From positions 537,510,315 through 537,574,314 of the forward strand of contig CM077115.1 in the NCBI GenBank assembly GCA_039619475.1: a stretch of DNA of 64,000 bases, read 5' to 3'. Shown here in pieces: positions 46,861 to 57,988 of the stretch. How positions within the stretch are numbered: position 1 is the stretch's first letter; every line of letters begins with the position of its first letter. The stretch is from Icerya purchasi (taxonomy: Eukaryota; Arthropoda; Insecta; Hemiptera; Monophlebidae). A program made the position numbers and the translations under genes. The notes beneath the pieces were generated by a model that was given only the letters and a program-made list of their open reading frames with translations, searched no databases and was not told the DNA's origin.

Positions 46861-47708
46861 TTTATAAAATCAGCAATCGATTAAAACTCGCCTTTATTTT
46901 AAATGATTTTTATACAGTTCAAAATAAAACGTATTAACTTTCAATTAAAATAAAAAATAAATATTGTTTTATTTTTCTTGGCTTTGCTAATGCAGAATAT
47001 TAGCTGAGCAAATAAATATTATTAAAATTAAGAATATTTTAGATCGTAAAACGTGTTTTCGTAGAAAAATTTACAATGATTTCATGGATATCAATGTTTG
47101 AATAGAAAACTCTTATTAATCGATTTGTCAAATGTTTATTTATTATTCATTAATTACTCAATACGTACGTTAAGGGACTCATTTTTTTTTTTTTTTTTTT
47201 TTTTTTAGTACAATAAATTAGGTTTTTGGTAGAAAATTTCTGAAAATATTCACTATAATGAACTCATATAATATTTTTTTATATATAAAAATCAGTGGGG
47301 TAGCCTGAATTTCAGGACTGAGGAAGCGCCACAATCAAATATTTTTTTTACATAAAAATAAACATGCGTAAAATTTAAATACAGAACAGAAATAAAAATT
47401 AATTAAGAGAAATGAAATGTCTCATTTTTTTATAAATTAATTGCGAAAATGTCTATTACATCATCACGAAAAGATACTCGTTTCCTAATGTTTCGATAAT
47501 AATCCCTTTTTAATACTAAAAAAAGCTAATGAAGATAGTCTTCTTAAATACGTTTTTATTCGTTTCACTGCTCAGAACGATCTTTCTGCAGACGAAGTGG
47601 TTACGGGATTGTGGTTATTAAATGAGATAGCTTGTACACACTTCTGGAAACACATCTGTTAGATCTGAGCAGTGTAGAAGCAGATGCGCAATAGTGTCTT
47701 TATGTATG
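46861..47708. other. AT-rich DNA, nothing recognised
   Basis: A T-run of about 24 at 47183-47206 could be the poly(A) of a minus-strand retroelement, but no element body was recognised beside it. Confidence 0.45.
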
Positions 47709-47857
47709 TTTTTTTTTTTTTTTTTTTTTTTTTTTATTTTTTCCAATGTGCACCTGTAATGTATTAACAATTAGCACATGTGCGGGAGCCTATTAACAGG
47801 AATTTATAAGTTATTCAGCAGTAGCTCCTTTGAGTAGTCAGCTGTGTGCTAAGTTGT

Positions 47858-50575
47858 TCAGGTTACTGATATACTGAGGATATCACGGCACAACCTCCTT
47901 CCTAGCCTTCTGCGCGGTCTGTCCGGTAGCGTTGTTGTGAACATTCTTCGAATTAACGGGTTTTCATGCATCTGTAACGCCTGATAAAAGTTTTGATAAT
48001 TTTGTTGATAAATTTCTGCTACTGTTTTCACGTTCAAGTCATGATGTATTTGTTCATTGCTTACGTAATATGGAGCATTACACATTGACCTCAATGTTTT
48101 CGACTGGAATTGTTGAATACGTTTACAGTTAGTTTTTGCGGAAGTACCCCACAGTTCGATTCCGTATTTCCACTTTGAGGCCAGAATTGTATTATATATT
48201 AGGACTTTGTTTTCCAAAGATAAGTTAGATTTTCTTCCAATTAAGTAGTATAAGGCTCTTGTACATGCATCGAGGTTTTTACGTAAATGCAATATATGCG
48301 GTAGCCAAGTGAGCTTTCTGTCTAAGATTATGCCCAAGTATTTAATTGAATTTAACTGTGGAATTGGTTCAAGTTCATATAGAACTGGTGGACACACTCC
48401 TTTGCGTAGAGAGAAAGTTATACTGGCTGATTTTGTTGAATTAATTTTTATTTTTCACTTTGTGCACCATCTTCCTAATACCTTAAGGTGCTGTTGTATT
48501 AACTGGGCAGCAATTTCCGGTCTCCTATCCGCAGCCATAAGAAGCATGTCGTCCGCATATGTGAAGACTGATGAATACGCTGTTGTTGGAATATCCGCAG
48601 TGAAGATGGAGTACAATACTGGACCAAGCACACTGCCCTGTGGTACAGAGGCTAATATCGGGTACCAATCAGAGTATTCGGATTTGTGACGTATTCGGAA
48701 AGTCCTAGCTTCAAGGTATGAAGCTAAGAGAGTGAAAATTTTCGCTGGAAACGATTTTTTAATCTTGAATAGTAGTCCTTGATGCCAGACCTTATCGAAG
48801 GCCTGACTCACGTCAAGGAACACAGCTGCACAGTAACGACCAGTTTGAAAGCAAGAAGAAATCGCATCAACCACCCGATGACACTGGTGGATAGTGGAGT
48901 GACGCTTCCTGAATCCGAATTGATGAGTAGGAATTAATTTTGATTCTTGTATCGTTATCTGCATTCTCCGCAAAATAAGTGATTCTAAAATTTTTGCCAT
49001 TGAGCACAGGAGACTTATGGGTCTATACGACGAAACTTTATTAGCTGGTTTGTTAGGTTTCAGAACCATAATTACCACTGACCTCTTCCAAGCTTCAGGG
49101 AAGTAAGAAGTGCGAATTACAGCGTTATACAGGTGAAGGATTTGAATAAGAACACTTCTGTTTAGGTGTTTTAGTATATCATTGGTTATATCATCACAGC
49201 CTGCAGCTTTGTTGGCTGGTAAACGCCGAATTTCTTGCTCTGCTTCTGTAAGTGAGAATGCTTTAACTGGCGGAGAGGATTCAAGTGGAATTTTTAAGTA
49301 TTGTTGAACTTGTTCCTCAAAATTTTTGTTTTGCATTTCTCCGTGCGGCTTGAAAACTCCGGATAAGTGCTCAGCAAAGAAACATGCTTTCTCGCGTTCA
49401 CTTCTAACCCATTTCCCAGAGTCATTTTGCATAGGATAGTCTGAGTTATGTTCTTTCAGGATGCTTTTTGTTGCATTCCAAAGTGTATTGTCTTTTGTGC
49501 TTAGTTTTTTAAGATGTATTTGGAAAGATGCATTTTTGTATTCCATGATTTTAGTTTTCATATTGTTTCTTAGAAGATTGTATACTTTACGATTGCTTGG
49601 GTATCTGAAACGCTGCCACTTGGCTCGTGCTCTTCTAGTTGCAGCTATGAGCTCGCGAATTTCTGCTGGAAGACTGTGCACTTTACGTTTGTTGAAACTA
49701 GTTGGAAAATTTGTGGAGTTTTTAGCACTTAGTTGTATGGATTCAGTTAAATATTCCACTCGGCTGTCAATATCTTGTTTTGTTCTAAGAGAAACGTTGG
49801 TTAAACAGTTGTTAAGGAGAGCATTAAGTAGATCCCAATTTGTTGTTTTATTCGTTAGCTGCTGCTTAGAATAGGTTTCTATAGGGATAGAATCTATTAT
49901 TAGTTTAACAGGAGCGTGATCCGAGGATAAGTCCGCCGTGGATTTGCAAGAATGATAATATTTTTTTACACCTTTAGCAATATAGAAGTCAAGTATGTCT
50001 GGCAACCTGTTTGCGTGCGATGGCCAGTATGTGGGTTCATCCGAGGCTATAATATGTAGGCCTAAATTTTGAATGATTTTCCTGAAAATTTTACCTCTGG
50101 GGTTTGTTAGTCTTGATCCCCAGTAAGTATGTTTAGCGTTGAAGTCGCCTCCGCATATATAATTTCTTCCCATTTTTATTAGATGTTGAGCAACTTCATT
50201 CTCAGTTATTTTGTAGCCTGGGAGGCAGTACATTGCTGCGAGTGAAAAATCAAATCGAGAACTGTTTAACGTGATTGAGATAGTTTGAATTTGGGGAGAG
50301 GAGCTGGAGTAAGAAAGAAAGTGTTTTATTTCCTTTCTTATTAGAATAGCTGCTCCGCCGTGAGCCGTTTCATCCGGATGACTACAATTGTAAGTGATAT
50401 AATCAGCTATAAAGAATCTATTATTTGGAGTTAAGTGCGTTTCCGTTATTAACGCTACGTCAATTCGTCCTTGTTTAAGAAAAATCTCCAATTCGGTTTT
50501 CTTTCCAAGTATTCCATTTGCATTCCATAACACTACTGAAAGAGATGACTGAGTAACGGTAGCAGGTGTATTCAT
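47858..50575 (-). pseudogene. Jockey-type ORF2 (endonuclease-RT) with one in-frame stop
   Basis: The ORF starts MNTPATVTQSS at 50575. Endonuclease motifs: WNANGI, ITETHL, CGGDFNAKHTYWGS (about residue 145), LPDILDFYI and SSDHAPVK. RT motifs: YRPISLLCSMAKILES, FGFRKRHSTIHQ, FLDVSQAFDKVWH, VPQGSVLGPVLYSIF and TYADDMLL (about residue 670). At 48455-48457 a TGA interrupts the frame after WCTK. The frame continues unchanged with KIKINSTKSASITFSLRKG to the natural stop at 47858. Because this family usually has Trp here, the stop probably comes from TGG to TGA. No RNase H follows, as expected for Jockey. About 905 codons in all. Confidence 0.9.
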
Positions 50576-51010
50576 TTCGCTTGTAATAGATTTTCTATGA
50601 CTTTAGTGAGGAGATTTATTAATGGAGATATTATTATTTTAAATTCATTTAAAAAGGATGATAAGGAGTCAGAGATATGCGCTTTCTCAGGACTTTGGTC
50701 CAGATTACGTTGTTGCTCTGGCATATGATTTCTTGCTACCTTTGAATAAGTCGGTCTTGTTACTTGGGTAGTGCTGTTTATTTGCGAATTTATTCTGTTT
50801 AATGGCGGAAAATTTGCCGCACTTGTATTAATGGTCTTGTGTATTTTATTGAGTCCTCTTGTATATGGATTTAAGAATGTTAGTTCCTCCTTATAGGCAG
50901 GACACCCTCTGTAGTTCGCTGTATGTGGCCCTTGACACAAGGCACATTTTGGAAGAACTGTTAGTATCTTGAAAGTACACTTTTCAAACTTGTAAAATTG
51001 AAAACATTTT
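50572..51010 (-). pseudogene. C-terminal remnant of Jockey ORF1 (Gag-like)
   Basis: Minus strand: LRKCFQFYKFEKCTFKI, then CALCQGPHTANYRGC, a C-x2-C-x3-H-x6-C zinc knuckle typical of the last knuckle in Jockey-type ORF1. It is followed by the PAYKEEL segment and a Ser/Asn-rich tail to the stop, which overlaps the ORF2 start. The N-terminal half is missing. Confidence 0.8.
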
Positions 51011-51464
51011 CGTAATGGTGTTTTAAATTTAAAAAGTTTTCTTTCAGAAAATTTTATTGAAAATTTAAAAAATTGTTTGTATTTAAGATTTAAAACTTTT
51101 AATTATGTTACATCATTAAACAACCTATTATTAGAGACATATATTTGTTTTGCGTAACATCGACCATTTTTAAAAATATCCTTTTTCATGATAGCTTTCT
51201 GTCTTCCTCAACAACTGAATTAAGTCAAAGCCATTTGCATTCCATATATTATTTTTTTTTTACTTAAATAAAAGCCAAGCCTAACAGAACAATTTTTTAT
51301 TTTCCCACAACTGTATAACCATGGGGCATTGTTGCGCAAAAATTTGTTTGAAAATGGCGGTTAAATATTTTACATACATAGAGAAGTTTGATAAATTATG
51401 GAAGAGAATATTTTACATGCCTTTTGATTTTGTGATCGAATTTTCTAAACTAGGCGTTGGTTTA
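51011..51464. other. AT-rich DNA
   Basis: No gene. It may include the degenerated left end of the Tc1 element. I could not match a terminal inverted repeat here. Confidence 0.45.
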
Positions 51465-52477
51465 TCATTTTGAACTATATCGTGGCATCAAAGAAATCAA
51501 GTTGCGACAGTGATCTGGGGGAATTTTACCCCATTCTTCCAGTAAGCGCTCTTTCAGCTGGGCATGGCTAGTATTTGGTTCCCTCGCGTAGTTTCTCGTC
51601 CAAGAAGTTCCATAGATTCTCTATGGGGTTCAAGTCGGGAGACTGTGGCAGGACTGGTATGAGAGAGCGGAAATTATAGAACAGCCATAATCGAGTGTCG
51701 AGTGCGGTATGTTTCGGGTCATTATCCTGATACAGCTGCAACGTGTTCTGTAGACCCACTTTCTCGGCGCTTGCACGTAAATTGATTTTCAAAATCTCAA
51801 TATAAGAGGCAGCGGTCATGGTTCCTTCGATAAAACTTAAATTCCCGACGTCGGTAGCCGTGAAACTCCCCCTCACCAGCACATTTTTTCCACCATGTTT
51901 GACCGAAGCAGCCAAATTTTTCTTCTCCAATGCTGTATTCTGCTTACACCATACTTTTTGTTTTATGTCAGCACCAAAAACATTTAATTTCAATTCATCG
52001 ATAAATAACACGTCGTACAAGAATTCCTCGTCTTCATGCACACATACTTTTTTGCAAATTTTAAACGTTTTCTGCAGTTGACGCAGATATGAAGGATTTA
52101 TCCGTAGAGCTTCTCGAATTGTATCCCATATTTTTCAGTGCTCTGCGTATGGTTTCAGCTGAAACCATTTTCCCAGTTCGTTCGTGTAAGGCTGTTACTA
52201 ATTTCGAAGCACTTACTTTTGGATTTGCTGGTACTTGTAGCCGAATAAACCGTACATCAAGAGTGCCCATTTTTTTTTGGCTTCCTTTTTTGCGTTATAG
52301 AGTGGATTCGACTTGCCTTTGATACCGCCGATAAATGTCATTCATAGTGTTTTGCGACATATTTAGTAACCGACCTATCTCACTGCCCGATACACCATTC
52401 TTTTTAGGAAAAATTACGAGTTCGCGAATCTTAATCAAGGTATTTTTACTCTTACGCGACATTTTTCTTTTTTGCAC
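51465..52477 (-). pseudogene. Tc1-type transposase, frameshifted
   Basis: Minus strand: MSRKSKNTLIKIREL and VSGSEIGRLLNMSQNTMNDI (first HTH, 52477-52295). A shift leads to MGTLDVRFIRLQV, LVTALHERTGKMVSAETIRR (second HTH, 52270-52061). Another shift leads to 52041-51568 with VLFIDELKLNVFG (first D), LYQDNDPKHTA (second D) and SPDLNPIENLWNFLDEKL (E), the spacing being DD34E. A last shift leads to SHAQLKERLLEEWGKIPPDH and a stop at 51465-51467. All catalytic residues remain, but at least three indels inactivate it. CCGAATATTAATGTGGC occurs at 52630-52646 and 52826-52842, as in the subterminal direct repeats of some Tc1 elements. Confidence 0.9.
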
Positions 52478-52629
52478 AACTGCACTTGCCTTATGTGTTG
52501 CATAGTAACTGCAATTTCATATTCATTGATGACTCACACGCAAGCAACGTACTTATCTCGCTGTGCTAACGCTATTCCGCACGTTGGGAAAACCCCAGGG
52601 CTGCTGCTCATGCATCGGTCCGTCATTGA

Positions 52630-52842
52630 CCGAATATTAATGTGGCGCACCAATTTCGACTTCTTGCATTTGCTGCTACTGAAGCTGTGATATTTTTTCG
52701 TTTTTAATTTTTTTTTGCGTGTATGTATTTAGGAGGGTTTTCTTTGTGTTGTGTCATTAAAAAAATTACAAATAAAGCTTTATTTCCATCTGTTTGGTAC
52801 GGTCATTTGTTCCGCAACGTCGTGGCCGAATATTAATGTGGC
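52630..52842. repeat. 17-bp direct repeat pair near the Tc1 right end
   Basis: CCGAATATTAATGTGGC at 52630-52646 and 52826-52842. It lies upstream of the Tc1 transposase start; the outer copy runs to CTAACTGTATA, a plausible element end at a TA target. Confidence 0.65.
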
Positions 52843-53109
52843 TAACTGTATATCGCTATTCGATTGTCGGAGAATAAAGTAGCGAATTTCTCAAGATCAA
52901 TGCCGGATTAAGCAAACGCGGGGCCCGTAGCAAATTCTACCGAGGGGTCCTTAATCTACTGAGTTCTTAAGTATAAATGGTAAAACAATAATTCAATACT
53001 CAATATGTTTATTTGCCATCTATAGGTTACAAATTATGTTAGTGTTTAATAGTAAGGTAGATTACGCAATAGGCCCTGTTGGCCTTTGACAAGTACAAAA
53101 ATCCGGAGT

Positions 53110-53450
53110 TGAGCCAGTGCCATAATTGGAGTTTTTTTCAAAATCTCTTCTGCTGTAATAGATTTTAACTGTCGAAATATTCCGAAAACACTACTAATTG
53201 TAAGTTTTTGCTATGCTTTCACGCGCTTATCTAAAGGAATAGTGTGTTATCAATAATGACAACAAACACCTCAATTTCAAATTGTTTACTAGGTGTTTCA
53301 TTTTCAACAAACTCGTCGAGTGTACTAGAACAACCGCTAAAATGGTCATACTTTGTGTTTCGCTTGCGTTGTCTTGAAATCTATTGCTGATATTCATTAC
53401 AACGTGTCAGATATTTTACTTTTGCTTCAGGATTATGGAAGCAATTGTTT
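53110..53450 (-). pseudogene. DUF4371 hAT transposase, downstream fragment
   Basis: Minus strand: VKYLTRCNEYQQ, RQRKRNTKYDHF, LDEFVENETPSKQFEIEVFV and VIIDNTLF. These fit the stretch after the RNase H-like core in ZMYM1/DUF4371 proteins, where a basic RKRK segment precedes a short helical region. Stops are present. The piece continues the protein left off at 57989 on the other side of the inserted LINE. Confidence 0.65.
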
Positions 53451-53617
53451 AATTTGAATAGACGTATGTTACGTGTTAGAAATATTGTTATCGTTTAATT
53501 CAGTCTCGGTGTATAAATACGAGCGTAATAACTGATAAGAATCAAACTGATAAGAAGTAAGTTAAAACCGATTTTATTCGTTTTTCGTATTTCAATATAG
53601 ACATAAAATTAATAATC

Positions 53618-54416
53618 ATGCCAAAGGGAAGGACTAAGCGACAAATAAGCCTCGATAGTGTTGACGAGAATGAGAAGAAACGAAAAAATCAAGCCACAGA
53701 GAGCGGTAAAATTGATGAGCAACATCGAAGAGCAGATGTGACCGACAGATTAAGGCAAATAGATAGTAACATTGCAGAAATGGTGCGCACGATGGAATTT
53801 TTATCTAATAAATATGATGAAACACTAAAAATAAATGAGTCAATAATGGCAGAGTTAAAATTCTTGAGGGAGCAAGTTGCAAGACTGACGCTAGAAACGA
53901 AACAGAAGGACGAAAAAAATAATCGAACTAACAGCTACTGTTCACCTCTTAGAGCAGTACGGAAGACGGGAAAATTTCGAATTACATGGAGTATCGCAGA
54001 TGCCAAATGAAGACTTGCAAGATTTAGTAATAAAAATTGGCGGGGAAGTGAACTGTCAGATACGAAAGGAGGATATCGTGGCCGTACATCGGCTTCCGGC
54101 CAGGAATAAAAACTTCCCAAACCCAGTAATAGTTAAAGCAAATCGTAAAATCGTAGATGAGCTGATGGTAAAGAAAAAGGCGCAGGTTATCTGGGATAAA
54201 GACATAACTGGCAACACTTCATCCACGCTCAAAATCTTCGTTAATGAAAATCTATCCAGATATTATCGGACCTTGTTTTGGGAAACCAAGCAGAAAACCA
54301 AGCTGCTAAACTACCAGTTCACTTGGCTGAAGAATGGTAAAATTTTTGTTCGTAAAACCCCGCAAGAGCGTTCCTTTCAAATAAAAACCTCGGACGATCT
54401 CAATAAAATAGTATAA
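53618..54416 (+). pseudogene. LINE ORF1: coiled coil plus FP-like domain, one frameshift
   Basis: The first frame (53618-54010) begins MPKGRTKRQISLDSVDENEK and forms a coiled coil at about residues 45-105 (DRLRQIDSNIAEMVRTMEFL, FLREQVARLTLETKQ). An indel in the A-run near 53918 moves the reading to the frame with LEQYGRRENFELHGV. The following 54000-54416 reads EDLQDLVIKIGGEV, EDIVAVHRLPARNKNFPNPV and LNYQFTWLKNGKIFVRK, matching the baculovirus FP-type domain that many insect LINE ORF1s share. ORF1 proteins bind LINE RNA. With this single indel the copy could not make a full ORF1 protein. Confidence 0.85.
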
Positions 54417-54510
54417 TAGAATCTAGTTTATAGTAGTATAATAGATAGTTTATGTTATTTGCGTACGTTAACATTATGATAATAGAATTTAAGTATTAAT
54501 TTCAGTAGGT

Positions 54511-57459
54511 ATGTGCGAAATACCCAATATATTAAATTGTCAGAATTTTGAAAGTTTAGGTAAATGGGAGGAGCAGATGAGGACCTTTAGCCATTTGGGG
54601 AATGATAGTTCGACCCCTTTACAGTTACTCCACCTTAATATTAGAAGTCTAAAAAAATATTGGAATGAATTCGTTACAATTACTCTCAACACAAAAATTG
54701 ACATATTGGTACTAACAGAAATTAACATAAGCTTACTAGAAGCAAAATACTATAATCTGAGGGGATATGGTAAATTTTTCGTTGAGAAATCAGAAAGGTT
54801 TAATGGCGGCATACTGATCTTTGTTTCGGAAAAATATAATTGTACCCAAATTAGTACAGGGAACAGAGCTTGCGATTATATTAACATTGAAATATCGATA
54901 AATAGTAAAGTTAGTATAATGTTACTGGCCATATATAGATCGCCTAATAAACCAATCAACGAATTTTTAGTGCTACTTGACGATTTATTAGGGAAAATAA
55001 GTAATAAAGAAATTATTGTATGTGGAGATTTTAATATTGATCTATTCAAAGAAAGTAGTAACGGAGATCGGTTCCTAAACATCGTTAATGGCTATGGGTG
55101 TGTTAGATTAATAAATCTACCTACACGGGAAGAAATTAATCGAGATAGGGTAACCTCGACATGCATTGATAACATATTCGTACGACATAAAGAAACAACA
55201 ATATGTTCTGGGGTTATTACAACGAAAATCGCTGATCATTATATAATATGTTATGCTTCTCTACTAAATTATTTTTGTCAAAGAAAATCGCGCGATTTTA
55301 TAATTCAGGGGAGTCTCTTAAACAGTAAAATACGCACCTACCAATGGGATAAAATGTTGAAGGATGAGTCAGCGGATAAGATATATAATAGCATACAAAA
55401 AACTTTTGATCAGTTGTATAGAACTAGCTTATTCGACCCTGGCCGAAGCTCAAACCAAAAAGAGAAAGATAGTAAACAATGGATAAATTTAAAAATACTG
55501 AACCTAATAAAAATTAGAGACTTTTATTTCAGGAGAGCCAAAGGCAATCCTACTAACCACTTTTACAGGAGAAACTACAAAAAGTATAGAAATTGGATAG
55601 TACAGGAAATTAGGATAGCGAAGTACAACTTTTACACCACTAAAATAAAAGAAACAGGATATGATATAAAAAGTACATGGAAACTGGTGAACAATATTTT
55701 ACATGGGGCAAAGGCTACTTCTAATGACGAGCGGTTAGTTAAAACTTTTACTAACCCAGCGGAAACTGTTGAGGAATTTCGGGAAACTTTTACGGCTGAT
55801 CTCGATGTGTGTTTTTCGGTTTGTAATAGGCAGTTATCAACAGTGGAGGAAATAAGCAATCACTTGACATCCTTTTATTTACCTCTAGTCACGGAGGGAT
55901 CTGTAGAAATGATATTGAGGAAATTAAACAAAAATAAAGCGCCAGGATGGGATAAAATACGAGTTAAAGACGTAACGAGTAACTCTAAGATTTTTATACC
56001 GCTCCTCGCCAAAATTATTAATTACACAATAAAAAATAGTTGTATACCACAAGGTTTAAAACTAGGTATCGTTAAACCGATATATAAACGAGGGGATTGC
56101 TCAAAAACTGTAAACTATAGGCCAATAACGTTAATTTCTGCATTTGCAAAGATTCTGGAACAGTATGTTGCGTCGCATTTGCGACAATTTCTCGAAGGAA
56201 ATTATCTTATTGCGGATAATCAGTTTGGTTTTCGGCAGGGGAAATCTACTACAATGTTACTGCAATCGTTTGTAAATCAAGTTAACTGTGGTATGGCTGA
56301 AGGTAGTATATTTCTAGTAGCTTTTTTAGACTTAAACAAAGCCTTTGATTCGGTGAATCATGACTTACTTATGCGGGATTTAGGAAACATAGGGATATTA
56401 GGTAAACAAAAAGAATGGTTTCACAATTACATGACAAATCGGAAGATTATAGTGAAAATCAAAAATATACAAAGCGCAGAAGCAGTCGTTACTACGGGTT
56501 TAGGGCAGGGAACAGTCTTAGCGCCATTACTATTTCTTATTTACACGAACTCGGTTTTTGCTGCCGTAAAAAATTCTACTATATTTGCTTATGCAGATGA
56601 CTTCGCCATTGTGACAAAGCACAAAAATATACATGTTGCTGAAAAATTACTGCAGGAAGATTTGGATAATGTAACCAGGTGGGCCCATGATAGAGGTATA
56701 GTTATCAATAAATCAAAAACACAAATAATGTACATAAGGACCCCCAGTCGTCATAGAAAAATTATACCGAAAATAATATTACGCTGTCCAGGTTGGTTAC
56801 ACGGGAATGCTAATCATTGCGATAATTGCTCCGATTGTGTGCTACTTGAAGTTGTTAAGAGCTACAAATATCTGGGGTTAGTGATTGACAACGCATTAAC
56901 ATGGAAAATGCACATAAATAACCTCACTCTAAAAATAAGGCAATCCATACCAGCGTTATATAGATTAAAATTTCTGATGCCCTACGATGTAGTAAGGATG
57001 TATTATAAGGCTTTAATAGCATCGAGAGTACATTATGCTGTTCAAGTATGGGGTGAGGCAAAAAAATCGGAAATGAGCAAAATCAGCAATTTAATAAGGA
57101 GATGTCTGAAATTAATAACTCCCTCTAGAAATCTGGGAAACAAGAATATTTCTGAACCTGTATGGTGGATAGAAAATAAGGAACTACCTCCAAAAGCGAT
57201 GTATTGTTATCACAAGCTGCTAAAAAGTAAGTTGCAAGACGTGCAACTGCCATTAATAGGTAAGAAGCGAAATACCAGAGTACCTAAAGAATTTTCCTTT
57301 CAATTCAGACGGGGGGTAAATCATAAAATAGATAATGTCGAAGAAAATGTATTGATGAATTTATTATTAAAGGTACCGAAGGAAATCTGGATAGAACAGC
57401 ATTTAGCAGTTTGGAAGGAAAAAATAAAAATTTGGTTAATTGCTTGGTTGCAGAGATAG
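54511..57459 (+). CDS. LINE ORF2: endonuclease-reverse transcriptase (982 aa)
   Basis: An open frame of 982 codons from MCEIPNILNCQNF. APE endonuclease, about residues 45-250: HLNIRSL, LVLTEIN, LLAIYRSPN, VCGDFNIDLF (about 171), CIDNIFV and IADHYI. RT, about 520-760: VKPIYKRGDCSKTVNYRPIT, QFGFRQGKSTTML, VAFLDLNKAFDSVNHDLL, GLGQGTVLAPLLFLIYTNS and AYADDFAIV (about 693). The C-terminal blocks are KSYKYLGLVIDNALTWKMH, VWGEAKKSEMSKI and KEKIKIWLIAWLQR. No RNase H domain is present. ORF2 nicks target DNA and reverse-transcribes LINE RNA there. All catalytic boxes I know are intact. The ATG lies 94 bases after the ORF1 stop. Confidence 0.93.
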   Translation: MCEIPNILNCQNFESLGKWEEQMRTFSHLGNDSSTPLQLLHLNIRSLKKYWNEFVTITLNTKIDILVLTEINISLLEAKYYNLRGYGKFFVEKSERFNGGILIFVSEKYNCTQISTGNRACDYINIEISINSKVSIMLLAIYRSPNKPINEFLVLLDDLLGKISNKEIIVCGDFNIDLFKESSNGDRFLNIVNGYGCVRLINLPTREEINRDRVTSTCIDNIFVRHKETTICSGVITTKIADHYIICYASLLNYFCQRKSRDFIIQGSLLNSKIRTYQWDKMLKDESADKIYNSIQKTFDQLYRTSLFDPGRSSNQKEKDSKQWINLKILNLIKIRDFYFRRAKGNPTNHFYRRNYKKYRNWIVQEIRIAKYNFYTTKIKETGYDIKSTWKLVNNILHGAKATSNDERLVKTFTNPAETVEEFRETFTADLDVCFSVCNRQLSTVEEISNHLTSFYLPLVTEGSVEMILRKLNKNKAPGWDKIRVKDVTSNSKIFIPLLAKIINYTIKNSCIPQGLKLGIVKPIYKRGDCSKTVNYRPITLISAFAKILEQYVASHLRQFLEGNYLIADNQFGFRQGKSTTMLLQSFVNQVNCGMAEGSIFLVAFLDLNKAFDSVNHDLLMRDLGNIGILGKQKEWFHNYMTNRKIIVKIKNIQSAEAVVTTGLGQGTVLAPLLFLIYTNSVFAAVKNSTIFAYADDFAIVTKHKNIHVAEKLLQEDLDNVTRWAHDRGIVINKSKTQIMYIRTPSRHRKIIPKIILRCPGWLHGNANHCDNCSDCVLLEVVKSYKYLGLVIDNALTWKMHINNLTLKIRQSIPALYRLKFLMPYDVVRMYYKALIASRVHYAVQVWGEAKKSEMSKISNLIRRCLKLITPSRNLGNKNISEPVWWIENKELPPKAMYCYHKLLKSKLQDVQLPLIGKKRNTRVPKEFSFQFRRGVNHKIDNVEENVLMNLLLKVPKEIWIEQHLAVWKEKIKIWLIAWLQR

Positions 57460-57913
57460 GAGTAATAATTTGCAGGTTTCTTGGTCTCCCCCCAAATACA
57501 ATATAAAAGGGTATGCGGGCTTGAGTGCATGTGGCATAATAGAGCATAATTACCTATTTGATATTTGTATAGAGTATTTATTGTAGTTAACTATGTTGCG
57601 TTGGACGTATATTATTCGGTTTTTAACATTAATAGCGCTACATTATGATTATTTCATCTTTGTTGTATTTGTTCTGCCGATTGTATATCTGGTTGTTTGT
57701 ATGGGTTGGAATATGTTTGCGGTGATATTGTGTAATAATATTATTAGTTATAAATTTACAGATCGGAAGTGTATACGTTTTGTTAAGAGGATAAGATATT
57801 TGCTTCATTTAAGAAGATTGTTGTTTTATTTTATTAGTAATTGCTTAGTTTATAGTCGGACGTTGATATTATATTGTACGTTATATTTATACAATAAACG
57901 ATAATAAGTGTTT

Positions 57914-57950
57914 GGGCACCCACAATATAGGCATTAGCCTCGTGGGACCC
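57914..57950 (+). ncRNA. LINE 3'-terminal stem-loop, copy B
   Basis: GGG-ca-CCCAC ... GTGGG-a-CCC with an inner GGC-atta-GCC stem, just before the poly(A). It probably marks the RNA for its own RT, as known for some CR1/L2-type LINEs; that role is inferred. Confidence 0.6.
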
Positions 57951-57988
57951 TTTACAGTTATTTCAAAAAAAAAAAAAAAAAAAAAAAA

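Larger units (their letters stand above)
47709..51010 (-). mobile_element. Jockey-type LINE, 5'-truncated
   Basis: The order on the minus strand is the end of ORF1 with a Cys-rich knuckle, ORF2, a short 3' UTR (47857-47736) and a poly(A) tail (T-run 47709-47735). ORF1 and ORF2 overlap by four bases around 50572-50575, the compact layout expected in Jockey-type elements. The 5' end is lost at about 51010. Confidence 0.85.
53460..57988 (+). mobile_element. nearly full-length LINE (CR1/L2-like group)
   Basis: A 5' region (about 53460-53617), ORF1 (53618-54416, one frameshift), ORF2 (54511-57459, open), a 3' UTR with a terminal stem-loop (57914-57950) and 24 A (57965-57988). It interrupts the transposase of the surrounding hAT. 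The 5' boundary is approximate, set where hAT similarity stops. Related tails are at 10175-11160, 14496-16060 and 42000-42425. Confidence 0.88.

Noticed and set aside
49461..49874. 137-codon plus-strand frame across the Jockey ORF2
   Set aside because: Antisense shadow of ORF2.
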